DNA of 31,117 bases from Clostridiaceae bacterium (GTDB lineage Bacteria > Bacillota_A > Clostridia > Clostridiales > Clostridiaceae). The position numbers and the translations under genes were made by a program. The notes under the pieces are model-generated. The model was not told the DNA's origin. It made no database searches and was given only the letters and a program-made list of their open reading frames with translations. Numbering within the stretch: position 1 is the stretch's first letter; every line of letters begins with the position of its first letter. Positions 22,209-31,115 of the stretch are shown piece after piece. The stretch is from positions 1-31,117 of the forward strand of contig JAQSXU010000035.1 of the NCBI GenBank assembly GCA_029256485.1, in the 5' to 3' direction.

Positions 22209-22811
22209 CTATTTTACTTGTTCATCTTTAAGAAGAGGATGGTTCTGTTTTTTCTCTTTAACCAAATTAATTTGATTGTCAACTAATTTTCTTTCTAAAT
22301 CTATAATCTTATATTTTGATGACTGCAGGCGAAAGTTTGCTTCCTTATTTTCTGCCTTTAATAAATTGCACTGTTCCATGTATTTTTGGGCTGTCTGCTG
22401 CATAATTTCCATTTCTTTTTTAGCCTTTTCCAGTTCAAGATCTTTTTCTTTTACTAATTCAGAACTTTCACTGTTTTTAACCTTTTCCTGAAGTTCCTCA
22501 TTGTATTCCTCTAGATGTCTTATCTGCTTTTTAAAAGATTCTATCTGATCTTTTAAATAAACATCATTATTTTCAGCCTTATTATATTCTTTAATGGCTT
22601 TTTCATATTTATCCTGAACTTTAAACATATCATCCACCACATTAATGGCAGAGAGAACAGCAGCAGAAGCAGTGCTTAATTTATTATTGGTGTCGATAAT
22701 ACTTTTTATTTTCTTATCCACATAACTTGCAACCTTGTGTAGATATTCTTCTTTTTCTTCACCTTTTAAATTATATTCAACTCCATTTATTCTGACTGTT
22801 ACCACATTCAT
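22209..22811 (-). CDS. zapA: Cell division protein ZapA with long coiled-coil tail
   Basis: Residues 1 to about 85 match ZapA (MNVVTVRINGVEYNLKGEEK, then YLHKVASYVDKKIKSI, then LSAINVVDDMFK). ZapA binds FtsZ and promotes bundling of protofilaments at the division site. The usual Firmicutes protein is about 85 to 100 residues, while here a charged coiled coil carries it to 200 (LKDQIESFKKQIRHLEEYNE, NLLKAENKEANFRLQSSKYK), as in other Clostridium. The ATG follows AGAGGGTG. It sits right after pheT on the same strand but with its own promoter, a common clostridial order. Confidence 0.93.
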   Translation of the reverse strand: MNVVTVRINGVEYNLKGEEKEEYLHKVASYVDKKIKSIIDTNNKLSTASAAVLSAINVVDDMFKVQDKYEKAIKEYNKAENNDVYLKDQIESFKKQIRHLEEYNEELQEKVKNSESSELVKEKDLELEKAKKEMEIMQQTAQKYMEQCNLLKAENKEANFRLQSSKYKIIDLERKLVDNQINLVKEKKQNHPLLKDEQVK

Positions 22812-22842
22812 CTAAACACCCTCTTGATAAGTTCTTATTTCT

Positions 22843-22870
22843 ATTTTAGCACAAATCTAACTTATGTTAA
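22843..22870 (-). promoter_or_regulatory. Promoter of zapA
   Basis: On the minus strand TTAACA (22870-22865), a 16-base spacer and TAAAAT (22848-22843) lie about 32 bases before the zapA ATG. Confidence 0.65.
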
Positions 22871-22888
22871 ACATGAATTTGCCATATA

Positions 22889-25267
22889 TTATCTAAGTTG
22901 TGCACCTAGTTTCATTTCTAGCGTTCTAAGAATTTTATCATGTACTTTATTTACTTCTGCGTCTGTTAAAGTTTTACTTTCTAATCTATATGTCAGAGAA
23001 TAAGCTATGCTCTTTTTGCCATCTGGAATTTGTTTTCCTTTGTAAACATCGAAAAGCTTTATCTTCTCCACCATATTTCCGCCCTGTTTAAGTATTATCT
23101 CCTCTATTTCTGAAACTAGAGTTGAGTCATCCACTAATAGTGCTATATCCCTTGTAACAGCTGGGAATTTAGGAAGTGGTTTATATTTCTTTTCACTATT
23201 TGAGTGTTTAAATAATACATCTAAATTTATTTCTGCTACGTAGCATCTAGTATCTATTCCATAGTTACTAGATGCATCCGGATGGATTTCTCCAAGTAAA
23301 CCTGCATAATCCTTTTTAATATATAAAGCAGCTGTTTTTCCTGGATGGAAAGTTGGATTTTCAGATTCCCTCTTAAAGGATGCATTGCTGATATTTAAAG
23401 CTTCTATTACATTTTCAACTACACCTTTTAAATGAAGGTAATCTACCTCACCATACATACCTATAGTTAAAACATTTGTTTCAGTTGGAAGCTTTTCAGG
23501 GTTCTCATTAGCAGCATATGTTTTACCTATTTCAAATAGCGCTGCCATGTCATTATTCCTTGAATAGTTTCTAGCTAATGCCTCTAACATTGATGGTACT
23601 GTAGTTGTTCTCATTATGCTGAAGTCTTCACCAAGGGGATTTCTTATGGTTACCACTTTTCTAAGAGGGCTGTCCTTAGGAACTAAAATCTGGTCAAATA
23701 CCTTTGGGCTCACAAATGAATAACTTATGGATTGATTTAATCCGCTGCTTATAAGTGCATTTAATACCTTATCATCTAAATGCTGCTTTTCATTTTTTCC
23801 TCCCTTTACAGATACTGACTTGATTACAGTGATAGGAATATTATTGTAGCCATATATTCTTGCTATTTCTTCTGCCACGTCTTCTCTGATATTTATATCA
23901 CCTCTAAAGGTAGGCACTTCTGTAACCAGCATATCACCTTTAACTTCAGTGGGTAATTCTAATCTATCAAGATATTCCTTCATTTCAAAAGGAGCAATAT
24001 CTGTTCCCAGGAACACATTTACCCACTTGCTGCTGACTTCCACAGTATGTTTTTCAACTTTTTCATTGTAAATATCTATGGTATCTTCTAATATATCACC
24101 GCATTGAAGCTGATTTACCAGACTGCAAACCCTGTTTAGCGCAGTTTCACAAACATTAGGGTCTAAATCTTTTTCAAATCTTGAAGAAGCTTCGGTTCTA
24201 ATTCCTAATTTCTTTGAGGAAACTCTTATATTTGTTCCATCAAAGCTGGCACTTTCAAAAACCACCTCTGTGGTGTCTTCCTTGATTTCTGAATCCAATC
24301 CTCCCATTATTCCTGCGATTCCTATGGCTGTTTTATCATCCTTTATGGTGAGGACTTCCTCTGAAAGCTGTCTTTCTACGCCATCCAGAGTGGTAAACTT
24401 TTCCCCCTGCTTTGCTCTCTCTACAACAATTTTATTGGATTTTATTTCTCTTAAATCAAAGGCATGCATAGGCTGACCAAGCTCTATCATAACAAAGTTA
24501 GTAATATCTACAATATTGTTTATTGGTCTAACTCCTGCCTCTAAAAGTCTATCCTGCATCCACCCTGGTGAAGGCTGTATTTTAACATTTTTAATCATTC
24601 TGCTCATATATCTTTTGCATAATTTATCATTGACTTCAACCTTTATATTTGAGTTTATGCTTTCATTTAAACCACATTTATAGTCCATGTGAGGCATTTT
24701 ATATTTTGTATTTAAGGTGGCAGCTGTTTCCCTTGCCATACCTACAATACTTAAGCAGTCAGGCCTGTTAGATGTAATTTCAAAATCTATTATGGCATTG
24801 TCTAATCCAAGAACCTTCTTAATGTCCTCTCCAATTACAGTGTGCTGTGGAAGTATCATTAGTCCATGAACTGGTTCGTCTCCAGCTATGCCTAGTTCTT
24901 CTTCTGAACAGAACATACCGTTTGAAGTTATTCCTCTAAGCTTACCTTTTTTTATTTTTAAGCCCCCATGCAGTGTTGAACCGTGAAGAGCTACTGGAAC
25001 TATATCATTTTCCTTCATATTTGTAGCAGCTGTAACTATTTGAATATTTTCCTCTTTTCCAATATCCACCTGGCATACAACCAATTTGTCTGCATCAGGA
25101 TGCTGCTCTATGTTCATTATTTTTCCTGTAACTACATTTTGAATTTCCTCTCCAGTAGTTATAACTTCCTCCACCTGTGAACCGGATAAAGTTAATCTAT
25201 CGCCTAATTCCTTTGCTGAAATATCTATATTAACATAATCTTGTAACCATTTAACTGGAACCTTCAT
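22889..25267 (-). CDS. pheT: Phenylalanine-tRNA ligase, beta subunit
   Basis: The 792-residue protein has the full bacterial PheT order: N-terminal B1 start [14 protein letters not shown], tRNA-binding EMAP-like domain (about 40-150, [20 protein letters not shown]), and B3/B4 editing region ([16 protein letters not shown], about 180; [20 protein letters not shown]). B5 follows ([21 protein letters not shown]), then the catalytic-like core, then the C-terminal anticodon-binding domain ([14 protein letters not shown]). With PheS it forms an alpha2-beta2 enzyme charging tRNA-Phe and clearing mischarged tyrosine. The ATG follows AGGAGGT and lies 11 bases after pheS. Expression is set by the T-box leader in front of pheS. 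Length and motifs are normal. Confidence 0.98.
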   Translation of the reverse strand: MKVPVKWLQDYVNIDISAKELGDRLTLSGSQVEEVITTGEEIQNVVTGKIMNIEQHPDADKLVVCQVDIGKEENIQIVTAATNMKENDIVPVALHGSTLHGGLKIKKGKLRGITSNGMFCSEEELGIAGDEPVHGLMILPQHTVIGEDIKKVLGLDNAIIDFEITSNRPDCLSIVGMARETAATLNTKYKMPHMDYKCGLNESINSNIKVEVNDKLCKRYMSRMIKNVKIQPSPGWMQDRLLEAGVRPINNIVDITNFVMIELGQPMHAFDLREIKSNKIVVERAKQGEKFTTLDGVERQLSEEVLTIKDDKTAIGIAGIMGGLDSEIKEDTTEVVFESASFDGTNIRVSSKKLGIRTEASSRFEKDLDPNVCETALNRVCSLVNQLQCGDILEDTIDIYNEKVEKHTVEVSSKWVNVFLGTDIAPFEMKEYLDRLELPTEVKGDMLVTEVPTFRGDINIREDVAEEIARIYGYNNIPITVIKSVSVKGGKNEKQHLDDKVLNALISSGLNQSISYSFVSPKVFDQILVPKDSPLRKVVTIRNPLGEDFSIMRTTTVPSMLEALARNYSRNNDMAALFEIGKTYAANENPEKLPTETNVLTIGMYGEVDYLHLKGVVENVIEALNISNASFKRESENPTFHPGKTAALYIKKDYAGLLGEIHPDASSNYGIDTRCYVAEINLDVLFKHSNSEKKYKPLPKFPAVTRDIALLVDDSTLVSEIEEIILKQGGNMVEKIKLFDVYKGKQIPDGKKSIAYSLTYRLESKTLTDAEVNKVHDKILRTLEMKLGAQLR

Positions 25268-25278
25268 TTTTATACCTC

Positions 25279-26298
25279 CTAAAATTGATTTAAAAATCTC
25301 ATATCACTTTCATATAACTGTCTTATATCATCAATGCCGTATTTAAGCATAACCATTCTGTCTACTCCAAATCCAAATGCAAATCCGCTGTATACTTCTG
25401 GGTCTATGCCGCAGTTTCTAAGTACCTGTGGGTGTACCATACCGCAGCCAAGAAGTTCTATCCAGCCACTACCCTTGCACACTCTGCATCCCTTGCCTTC
25501 ACATACAAAGCATGTTGCATCCATTTCTGCAGATGGCTCTGTGAATGGGAAGTGATGAGGTCTGAACTTTGTATTTACCTTTTCACCAAACATTTTCTTT
25601 GCAAACATTTCTAGTGTTCCCTTCAAGTCAGCAAAAGTTATACCCTTATCAACTACTAATCCTTCCATCTGATAGAAAATAGGAGAATGAGTTGCATCTA
25701 CTGCATCTGAACGGTAAACCTTTCCTGGTGCTATCATCTTTATTGGTGGTTTACTATTTTCCATAGTTCTAATTTGAATAGGAGATGTTTGAGTTCTTAA
25801 AACTATATTGTCATTGATATAAAATGTATCCTGCTCTCCACGTGCTGGGTGATTTTTAGGTATATTCAATGCTTCAAAATTATAATAATCAAGCTCCACC
25901 TCTGGTCCTTCTTCAATGGTAAATCCCATGGAGATAAATATTTCCTTCATACTCTCCAATGTTAAGTCCAGGGGATGTCTTTTTCCTATAATCTGCTTTT
26001 TTCCAGGCATGGAAATATCTATAACTTCGTTTTCTAATCTCTTTTTCTTTTCAATTTCCTTTACTTCATCTGCAGCTTTTGCTATAAAGCCCTCTATGTT
26101 TTCTCTAACCTCATTGGCTATTTTGCCTACAATTGGTCTTTCCTCTGCGGTAAGTGCTCCCATACCTCTAAGTATTTGTGTTAATTCACCCTTTTTGCCA
26201 AGATATTTAACTCTGATATTTTCTAGTTCACTTCCATTTACAGCATCCTTTAATTCCTTTAAGGCACTGTTTTTTATGTTTTCTAGTTTTTCTTTCAT
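25279..26298 (-). CDS. pheS: Phenylalanine-tRNA ligase, alpha subunit
   Basis: The 339-residue subunit has the N-terminal coiled coil (about 1-90), then class II motifs. These include [19 protein letters not shown], the motif 2 region with [12 protein letters not shown] and [20 protein letters not shown], then [11 protein letters not shown], and motif 3 [21 protein letters not shown] zinc-finger-like Cys set ([17 protein letters not shown]) sits before motif 3, as is usual in many bacteria. It forms Phe-adenylate and transfers Phe to tRNA. The ATG follows GAGGGGAG. Its 5' leader holds a Phe T-box with an inserted repeat. Confidence 0.98.
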   Translation of the reverse strand: MKEKLENIKNSALKELKDAVNGSELENIRVKYLGKKGELTQILRGMGALTAEERPIVGKIANEVRENIEGFIAKAADEVKEIEKKKRLENEVIDISMPGKKQIIGKRHPLDLTLESMKEIFISMGFTIEEGPEVELDYYNFEALNIPKNHPARGEQDTFYINDNIVLRTQTSPIQIRTMENSKPPIKMIAPGKVYRSDAVDATHSPIFYQMEGLVVDKGITFADLKGTLEMFAKKMFGEKVNTKFRPHHFPFTEPSAEMDATCFVCEGKGCRVCKGSGWIELLGCGMVHPQVLRNCGIDPEVYSGFAFGFGVDRMVMLKYGIDDIRQLYESDMRFLNQF

Positions 26299-26420
26299 TT
26301 TATTACTCCCCTCTCTTTAATTTCAATTAGTAAATCACTATTTAAGTGAGTAAAAATATCGATGCTTCTACGATTTTTTATGAAGCTGAAATAGTAGATT
26401 TACTTTTAAAATTATAAATA

Positions 26421-26811
26421 AAAAAAACGCCCCTAAAAAGGGACGAATTATATCCGCGGTACCACCCAAGTTAGCATAAATGCTCACTTTATTTTATAAC
26501 GGTAAAAGCCGCTAACTGCTACTAATTAGATTAAACACCTTCAAAATGTTTATCTTAGATAAACAAACTTCAACTATAACTTATGCATCATTCAACAGCG
26601 TTGAAGCTCGCTGTTTCATGCTCCATAAGTTAAGTTTACGTAATGTTTATCTTAATTCACAGTTAGTACTCCAGAGTGAACTTCAATACCATTGCATTTA
26701 AAAAAGCTTTCAGTCTATGGCTTTTTCTCCCTTAAAATTCCTGATATCTACTCTCTCCATCAAAGTATTTATTTATAATGCATTAAGGTTCTAATATTTA
26801 TTTGTTTATCT
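26421..26811 (-). promoter_or_regulatory. T-box leader for pheST (Phe specifier), with inserted repeat
   Basis: On the minus strand, stem I starts near 26763 (GGAGAGAGTAGATATC) and returns as ACTCTGG. The specifier loop GAAGTTCAC gives TTC (Phe) at 26680-26678. The T-box core GGGTGGTACCGCGG is at 26467-26454. The terminator stem CGTCCC/GGGGCG (26445-26428) is followed by a T run to 26421. Uncharged tRNA-Phe should pair with both sites and favour the antiterminator, raising pheST expression. Between stem I and the stem III/antiterminator region lies a 110-bp repeat (26545-26654) that is not part of ordinary T-boxes and folds on itself. Confidence 0.93.
26545..26654 (+). repeat. Direct repeat copy 1, inside the pheST T-box leader
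   Basis: It is a ~110-base unit matching 26854-26964 at all but about six positions. It starts and ends with AATGTTTATCTTA and folds as a hairpin (TAACTTATG 26577-26585 with CATAAGTTA 26624-26632, with inner CAACAGCG/CGCTGTT). Two mismatches weaken the inner stem compared with copy 2. Confidence 0.9.
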
Positions 26812-26818
26812 TTTTTAT

Positions 26819-26847
26819 ATTTTACATATTAATTGGCATATTGTCAA
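26819..26847 (-). promoter_or_regulatory. Promoter of the pheST leader
   Basis: On the minus strand TTGACA (26847-26842), a 17-base spacer and TAAAAT (26824-26819) lie just upstream of stem I, between the two direct repeats. Confidence 0.8.
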
Positions 26848-26853
26848 ATTTAT

Positions 26854-26964
26854 AATGTTTATCTTAGCTAAACAAATTTCAACTATAACTTATGCATCAT
26901 TCAACAGCGTTGAAGATTCGCTGTTGAATGCTCCATAAGTTAAGTTTACGTAATGTTTATCTTA
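26854..26964 (+). repeat. Direct repeat copy 2, overlapping the 3' end of trmH
   Basis: The same unit as 26545-26654. Its hairpin is stronger: TAACTTATG (26886-26894) with CATAAGTTA (26934-26942), and CATTCAACAGCG (26898-26909) with CGCTGTTGAATG (26919-26930), a perfect 12 bp. Its right end (CTTAG at 26961-26965) supplies the last codons and stop of trmH. Confidence 0.9.
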
Positions 26965-27739
26965 GCTTTTGTCTTACAGCTTCATACATCATAACGGAAA
27001 TAGCCACCGCTGCATTAAGGGATTCAGCATTTCCCGGCATAGGCAGTTTCGCTTTAATATCACCTATTTGCATAATTTCACTGCTGATTCCATTGCCTTC
27101 ATTTCCAACAGCAATAATATATCGGCCTTTTAAGTTTATATCATAGAAATTTATATCAGCATCCAGTGCACTTACTATTAATTTAAAGCCATTTTCCCTT
27201 AAACTATTTAGCAGCTGAAGATCTTCATCCTCTATAACCGGAACATTGAAAATGGATCCCATGGTAGATCTTAATGTTTTATTGTTATATACATCCACTG
27301 TTCCTTTAGTTAATAAAACACCTAAAGCACCGCAGGCATGTGCTGTTCTTATTATGGTTCCCAAATTGCCAGGATCCTGGATCTTGTCAGCTAGCACATA
27401 AAATCCTTCTTCAAAGGAAGTCTTATTTTCCTTCATTTCTACCACTGCCAGTACCCCTTGTGGTGTTTCAGTGTCACTTAAATATTTCATAACAGAGTTT
27501 GATATCCAGTACACCCTGGTGGTGCTTTTTACTTTACTTTCGAAGTCATAGCTGTTCCACTTATCTCTTGAAGTCTCTGAAACCAGTATGGTTTCCACAT
27601 GAAAATCGGATTTCAAAGCTTCCTCTGTAAATCTAAATCCTTCGATTATAAATTTACTGCTTATCTTTCTGTATTTTTTATCTAAAAGTTTTTTTACACT
27701 TTTTACCAGTTCATTTTCTTTGCTTTTTATTATATCCAT
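26957..27739 (-). CDS. TrmH/SpoU-family RNA 2'-O-methyltransferase
   Basis: The 260-residue protein has an N-terminal L30e-like substrate domain (about 1-95; ENELVKSVKKLLDKKYRKIS, FIIEGFRF) and the knotted SpoU domain with motif 1 DPGNLGTIIRTAHACG, motif 2 VGNEGNGISSE and motif 3 PMPGNAESLNAAVAISVMMY. It methylates a ribose 2'-OH of rRNA or tRNA with SAM; the target (RlmB-like G2251 or another) cannot be told. ATG 27739 is eight bases after AGGTGG; the GTG at 27751 overlaps that site. It follows ktrA by 15 bases, so it is probably co-transcribed with ktrB-ktrA. Its last two codons and stop fall within the direct repeat. Confidence 0.93.
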   Translation of the reverse strand: MDIIKSKENELVKSVKKLLDKKYRKISSKFIIEGFRFTEEALKSDFHVETILVSETSRDKWNSYDFESKVKSTTRVYWISNSVMKYLSDTETPQGVLAVVEMKENKTSFEEGFYVLADKIQDPGNLGTIIRTAHACGALGVLLTKGTVDVYNNKTLRSTMGSIFNVPVIEDEDLQLLNSLRENGFKLIVSALDADINFYDINLKGRYIIAVGNEGNGISSEIMQIGDIKAKLPMPGNAESLNAAVAISVMMYEAVRQKLR

Positions 27740-27754
27740 ATATTTAACCACCTG

Positions 27755-28417
27755 TTATTTTGAGAACATATTTTCAATTTTGCTTAATTCATCTGTACCG
27801 CCTATGGCAATTATTATATCTCCTGGCTCTACCACATCATCAGCATTTGGGGAAACATTTATATCTCCATAATGTTTTATAGCAACTACATTGACACCAT
27901 AGTTTGATCTCATGCTCAATTCTTTTAATGATCTGTTGTACCAGTCTTCAGGAGCCACAATTTCTGCAATGCTGTAATCCGGAGAAAGCTCAATATAATC
28001 CAATATGCTTGAAGACACAAGATTGTGTGCCACTCTCACTCCCATATCCCTTTCAGGAAGAACTACTCTGTCAGCACCAATTTTGTAAAGCACCTTTGCC
28101 TGAAGTTCATTATTGGCCTTTGTAATAATGTGTTTTACGCCTATTTCTTTCACTAGAAGTGTAGTCATAATACTGGCCTGAATGTCCTCTCCTATAGTAA
28201 TTACAGCCACATCAAAATTGCTTATTCCAAGGGCTCTTAAACTATTTTCATCAGTACCGTCAGCCTGTACAGAGTGGGTTACGCTTTCAGATATATTTTG
28301 TACAGTATCTTCATCTATATCCACTGCCAATACATCATTTTCTAGTGCATATAATGTCTTTGCCAGAGAACTCCCAAATCTGCCCAATCCAATAACCACA
28401 AATTGTTTTTTACTCAT
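27755..28417 (-). CDS. ktrA: Potassium uptake regulatory subunit KtrA/TrkA
   Basis: The 220-residue RCK protein starts with a Rossmann motif (FVVIGLGRFGSSLAKTL), then acidic VDIDEDTVQ that binds the nucleotide ribose, and a TrkA-C domain in the last 80 residues (SIAEIVAPEDWYNRSLKELS, VEPGDIIIAIGG). KtrA forms an octameric ring under the KtrB channel and gates K+ uptake in response to ATP/ADP, with c-di-AMP binding the C-domain in related proteins. The ATG follows AGAGGTG and lies 11 bases after the ktrB stop. Its size (about 220) is the KtrA type, half that of TrkA. Confidence 0.93.
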   Translation of the reverse strand: MSKKQFVVIGLGRFGSSLAKTLYALENDVLAVDIDEDTVQNISESVTHSVQADGTDENSLRALGISNFDVAVITIGEDIQASIMTTLLVKEIGVKHIITKANNELQAKVLYKIGADRVVLPERDMGVRVAHNLVSSSILDYIELSPDYSIAEIVAPEDWYNRSLKELSMRSNYGVNVVAIKHYGDINVSPNADDVVEPGDIIIAIGGTDELSKIENMFSK

Positions 28418-28428
28418 TTAATACACCT

Positions 28429-29781
28429 CTACCCAACTAAAATTTTATCCTCAGGATATCTAATTGAACTATTTCCTTTTCTATTAGCTATGGCCAATAT
28501 TAAGGTTAGTGGACCTACTCTTCCTGCATACATTGTAAAGGAAAGAAGTGCCTTTCCAATAAAGCTCAGCTTTGTAGTTAACCCCAAAGTAAGTCCAACA
28601 GTACCAAAGGCCGATGTAGTTTCATATAGTATATATTCTAGTGAAAAACCCTTTTCAGTAATAGATAAAATCATGGTTACTGTGACAACTAAAAGCAAGC
28701 CAATAACTGATACCACTAAAGCCTTATATACAGTGTCTTTCGCAACCCTCTTTTTAAACAATTCAGTGTCATCCTTACCTTTAATGATGGATATTACCGT
28801 CATTACAAGAATTGCAGCAGTAGTTGTTTTAATACCTCCTGCTGTGGATCCAGGTGAACCACCAATAAACATTAAAATTACAGTTAAAAATCTTCCTGCT
28901 GTACTCATATCAGCAGTTGAAATAGAGTTAAATCCTGCTGTTCTAGGAGTAATGGAGGCAAACAAAGAGGATAATATCTTGCCCTTTAATGACATATTCT
29001 TTAATGTTCCCGGGTTATTATATTCAAATAAAAACATTAGTATTGCCCCTCCAAAAATCAATATTAATGTTGTAGTTATAGCCAATTTTGAATGAAGTGA
29101 CAACTTCTTCAAGCCTTTATAATTATATATTTCCTGCCACACATAAAAGCCTAGGCCTCCGCAGGCAATTAAAACTCCTATGGTGAGAATTATTACACTG
29201 TTGTCATAGTATGGTGTTAAGCTTTTAAAATCTCCTATTATGTCAAAACCGGCATTGCAAAATGCCGATATGGAGTGAAAAATACTATAATAAATTCCCT
29301 TTCCTATTCCAAATTCAGGAATAAACTGAGTTGACAGCAATAATGCTCCTGCGCCTTCCATTGAAAAGGTGAAAATCAAAACATATTTAGCCATTTTAAC
29401 TAAGCCTTGAAGAGTAAAAGAATTTAATGATTCCTGCATTACAAGTCTTTCTCTTAATGTTATCCTTTTCCCAAGAAGTAAAGCAAATAATGTGGCAAAG
29501 GACATAAACCCGAGTCCCCCGATTTGTATTAAACATATAATAACAGTCTTTCCAAAGTATGTCCAATTCGTTCCTGTATCTACAGTGACCAGTCCGGTTA
29601 CGCAGGTAGCAGATGTAGATATAAATAAACAATCAATAAAAGGTGTTCTTGTACCGTTTTGCGAGGCTATGGGCAGGTTTAATAATACAGCACCTGTAAG
29701 TATAACTGCAGCAAACCCTATTGCCAATATCTGAACAGGCTGAAGCTTTATTTTATTGGTAATTCTAATGTTTATACCCAC
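28429..29781 (-). CDS. ktrB: Potassium uptake channel subunit KtrB/TrkH
   Basis: I start it at GTG 29781, a few bases after GGGGGG, giving 450 residues; the frame from 29817 begins before this site. The protein has four M1-P-M2 repeats with selectivity filters at TSATCVTGLVTV, HSISAFCNAGFD, ASITPRTAGFNS and TTSAFGTVGLTL, plus the conserved GGSPGSTAGGIKTTT segment of the gate loop. It is an integral membrane protein of about eight spanning helices and two half-helix sets. With KtrA it takes up K+ coupled to Na+ or voltage. Length matches KtrB. The operon is ktrB-ktrA-trmH with a promoter at 29819-29846. Confidence 0.95.
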   Translation of the reverse strand: MGINIRITNKIKLQPVQILAIGFAAVILTGAVLLNLPIASQNGTRTPFIDCLFISTSATCVTGLVTVDTGTNWTYFGKTVIICLIQIGGLGFMSFATLFALLLGKRITLRERLVMQESLNSFTLQGLVKMAKYVLIFTFSMEGAGALLLSTQFIPEFGIGKGIYYSIFHSISAFCNAGFDIIGDFKSLTPYYDNSVIILTIGVLIACGGLGFYVWQEIYNYKGLKKLSLHSKLAITTTLILIFGGAILMFLFEYNNPGTLKNMSLKGKILSSLFASITPRTAGFNSISTADMSTAGRFLTVILMFIGGSPGSTAGGIKTTTAAILVMTVISIIKGKDDTELFKKRVAKDTVYKALVVSVIGLLLVVTVTMILSITEKGFSLEYILYETTSAFGTVGLTLGLTTKLSFIGKALLSFTMYAGRVGPLTLILAIANRKGNSSIRYPEDKILVG

Positions 29782-29818
29782 AATAATCCCCCCCTTTTTA
29801 GATAAACAACATATCACA

Positions 29819-29846
29819 ATTATAGCATGGGCATATGCTTTGTCGA
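29819..29846 (-). promoter_or_regulatory. Promoter of ktrB-ktrA-trmH
   Basis: On the minus strand TCGACA (29846-29841), a 16-base spacer and TATAAT (29824-29819) lie about 38 bases before the ktrB start. No room is left for a c-di-AMP riboswitch. Confidence 0.7.
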
Positions 29847-29894
29847 TTTATTGAATTAGCAGTTAAAAACTGGAGTTACCCTGGGTTTTAACTA

Positions 29895-29924
29895 TAAAAA
29901 AGTGCGGCATTTAAAATGCCGCAC
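29895..29924 (-). terminator. Terminator of infC-rpmI-rplT
   Basis: On the minus strand GTGCGGCATT (29924-29915) pairs with AATGCCGCAC (29911-29902) followed by TTTTTT. It is just after the rplT stop. Confidence 0.92.
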
Positions 29925-29937
29925 CTATGTACAAATG

Positions 29938-30297
29938 TTATGCAGTTAATTGATTCTTTGCAATTTCTACTAATTCAGTAAATGCTTTTGGATCATTTAT
30001 AGCTATTTCTGAAAGCATTTTTCTGTTCATATCTATTCCTGCAAGCTTAATGCCATTCATGAATCTGGAATATGACATTCCATTAATTCTTGTAGCAGCA
30101 TTAATTCTAGCTATCCATAACTTTCTGAAATCTCTTTTCTTTAACTTTCTACCAACATAAGCATTTCTTAATGCTCTGATAACTGATTCATTTGCTGTTT
30201 TAAATAACTTGCTCTTTGCTCCATAGTATCCTTTTGCAAGCTTTAATACCTTTTTATGATATTTACGAGCGTTCATAGCTCTTTTTACTCTTGCCAT
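29938..30297 (-). CDS. rplT: 50S ribosomal protein L20
   Basis: The 119-residue basic protein shows [20 protein letters not shown], then [17 protein letters not shown] and [16 protein letters not shown], typical for L20. It binds 23S rRNA early in large-subunit assembly and in Bacillus represses its own operon by binding the infC leader. The ATG follows AGGAGGGC. It is last in infC-rpmI-rplT. Confidence 0.98.
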   Translation of the reverse strand: MARVKRAMNARKYHKKVLKLAKGYYGAKSKLFKTANESVIRALRNAYVGRKLKKRDFRKLWIARINAATRINGMSYSRFMNGIKLAGIDMNRKMLSEIAINDPKAFTELVEIAKNQLTA

Positions 30298-30326
30298 TAT
30301 GAGGCCCTCCTTTTATAAATCTAAGA

Positions 30327-30524
30327 TTATAGGTATGGTAGTATTTTCTTCATTACTTTTTCTTGTGTAGTTGAAACATATGCAGTTTTTCTAAGATTTC
30401 TCTTAGTCTTTGTTGATTTCTTTGTTAATATATGGCTCTTAAAAGCCTTAGCTCTTTTTAATTTACCTGTACCTGTAAGCTTAAATCTTTTAGCGGCACC
30501 TCTACTTGTTTTCATTTTTGGCAT
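30327..30524 (-). CDS. rpmI: 50S ribosomal protein L35
   Basis: The 65-residue very basic protein begins [20 protein letters not shown] and ends MKKILPYL, a full-length L35. It sits between infC and rplT as in most Firmicutes. The ATG follows AGGAGGAAC. Confidence 0.98.
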   Translation of the reverse strand: MPKMKTSRGAAKRFKLTGTGKLKRAKAFKSHILTKKSTKTKRNLRKTAYVSTTQEKVMKKILPYL

Positions 30525-30546
30525 GATAAGTTCCTCCTCTCAGTGT

Positions 30547-31059
30547 TTATGCTCTTTTGGGAGCCAAAATCATTATCATATTCTTTCCTTCTAATCTTGC
30601 TGGTTTTTCAATTATACAAATATCTTCTATTTTAGAAACAAAACTTTGTAATATTTTGTGTCCTATAAATGAATAATCTGCTTCTCTACCTCTAAACCTT
30701 ACTGTAACTTTTACTTTATCTTCGGCTAATAAGAACTTTTTGGCATTCCCAGCCTTGATTTCAATGTCATGTTCCTCTATTGTTGGGCTTAATCTAATTT
30801 CCTTTAAGCTAACAACCTTTTGTTTTTTCTTAGCATCTTTATCTTTCTTTGATTGTTCATAAATAAATTTGCCAAAATCCATTACTTTGCATACTGGTGG
30901 TTTCGCATTTGGTGATATCATTACCAAATCTAATTCCTTGTCCTCAGCAATTTTAAGTGCATCTCTTCCAGCCACAACTCCTAATTGAGCACCATCTGCA
31001 TCAATCAATCTGACTTCTTTTTCCCTAATCTGTTCGTTCATTAAGTAATCTTTATTAAT
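30547..31059 (-). CDS. infC: Translation initiation factor IF-3
   Basis: The protein of about 170 residues has the N-domain ([20 protein letters not shown]), the lysine-rich linker ([20 protein letters not shown]) and the C-domain ([31 protein letters not shown]). IF-3 binds the 30S subunit, checks the initiator codon and blocks early 50S joining. I start it at ATT 31059: GGAGG lies eight bases upstream, as expected, whereas the in-frame GTG at 31068 overlaps the ribosome site and the ATG at residue 7 of this frame has no site. AUU starts are known in infC of E. coli and some Bacillaceae, where they let IF-3 limit its own synthesis. An alternative is the neighbouring ATT at 31062. Confidence 0.92.
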   Translation of the reverse strand: MNKDYLMNEQIREKEVRLIDADGAQLGVVAGRDALKIAEDKELDLVMISPNAKPPVCKVMDFGKFIYEQSKKDKDAKKKQKVVSLKEIRLSPTIEEHDIEIKAGNAKKFLLAEDKVKVTVRFRGREADYSFIGHKILQSFVSKIEDICIIEKPARLEGKNMIMILAPKRA

Positions 31060-31087
31060 AATTTTCACCTCCGGTATATTTTTACAT

Positions 31088-31115
31088 TAAAAAAAGGACG
31101 GTACAAGCCGTCCTT
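31088..31115 (-). terminator. Attenuator terminator in the infC leader
   Basis: On the minus strand AAGGACGG (31115-31108) pairs with CCGTCCTT (31101-31094), loop CTTGTA, followed by a T run, about 30 bases before the infC start. It is probably the 3' part of an L20-type leader whose upstream part lies beyond the window edge. Confidence 0.75.

Noticed and set aside
25916..26320. Plus-strand 134-residue open frame
   Set aside because: Antisense to pheS, with no independent support.
28403..29095. Plus-strand 230-residue open frame
   Set aside because: It is antisense to ktrB, whose membrane segments and filter motifs are unmistakable; the antisense product has no ribosome site or family.
29782..29900. 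c-di-AMP riboswitch before ktrB
   Set aside because: The promoter leaves a leader of only about 30 bases, too short for that fold; a weak GTTAAAA/TTTTAAC dyad upstream lies before the promoter.
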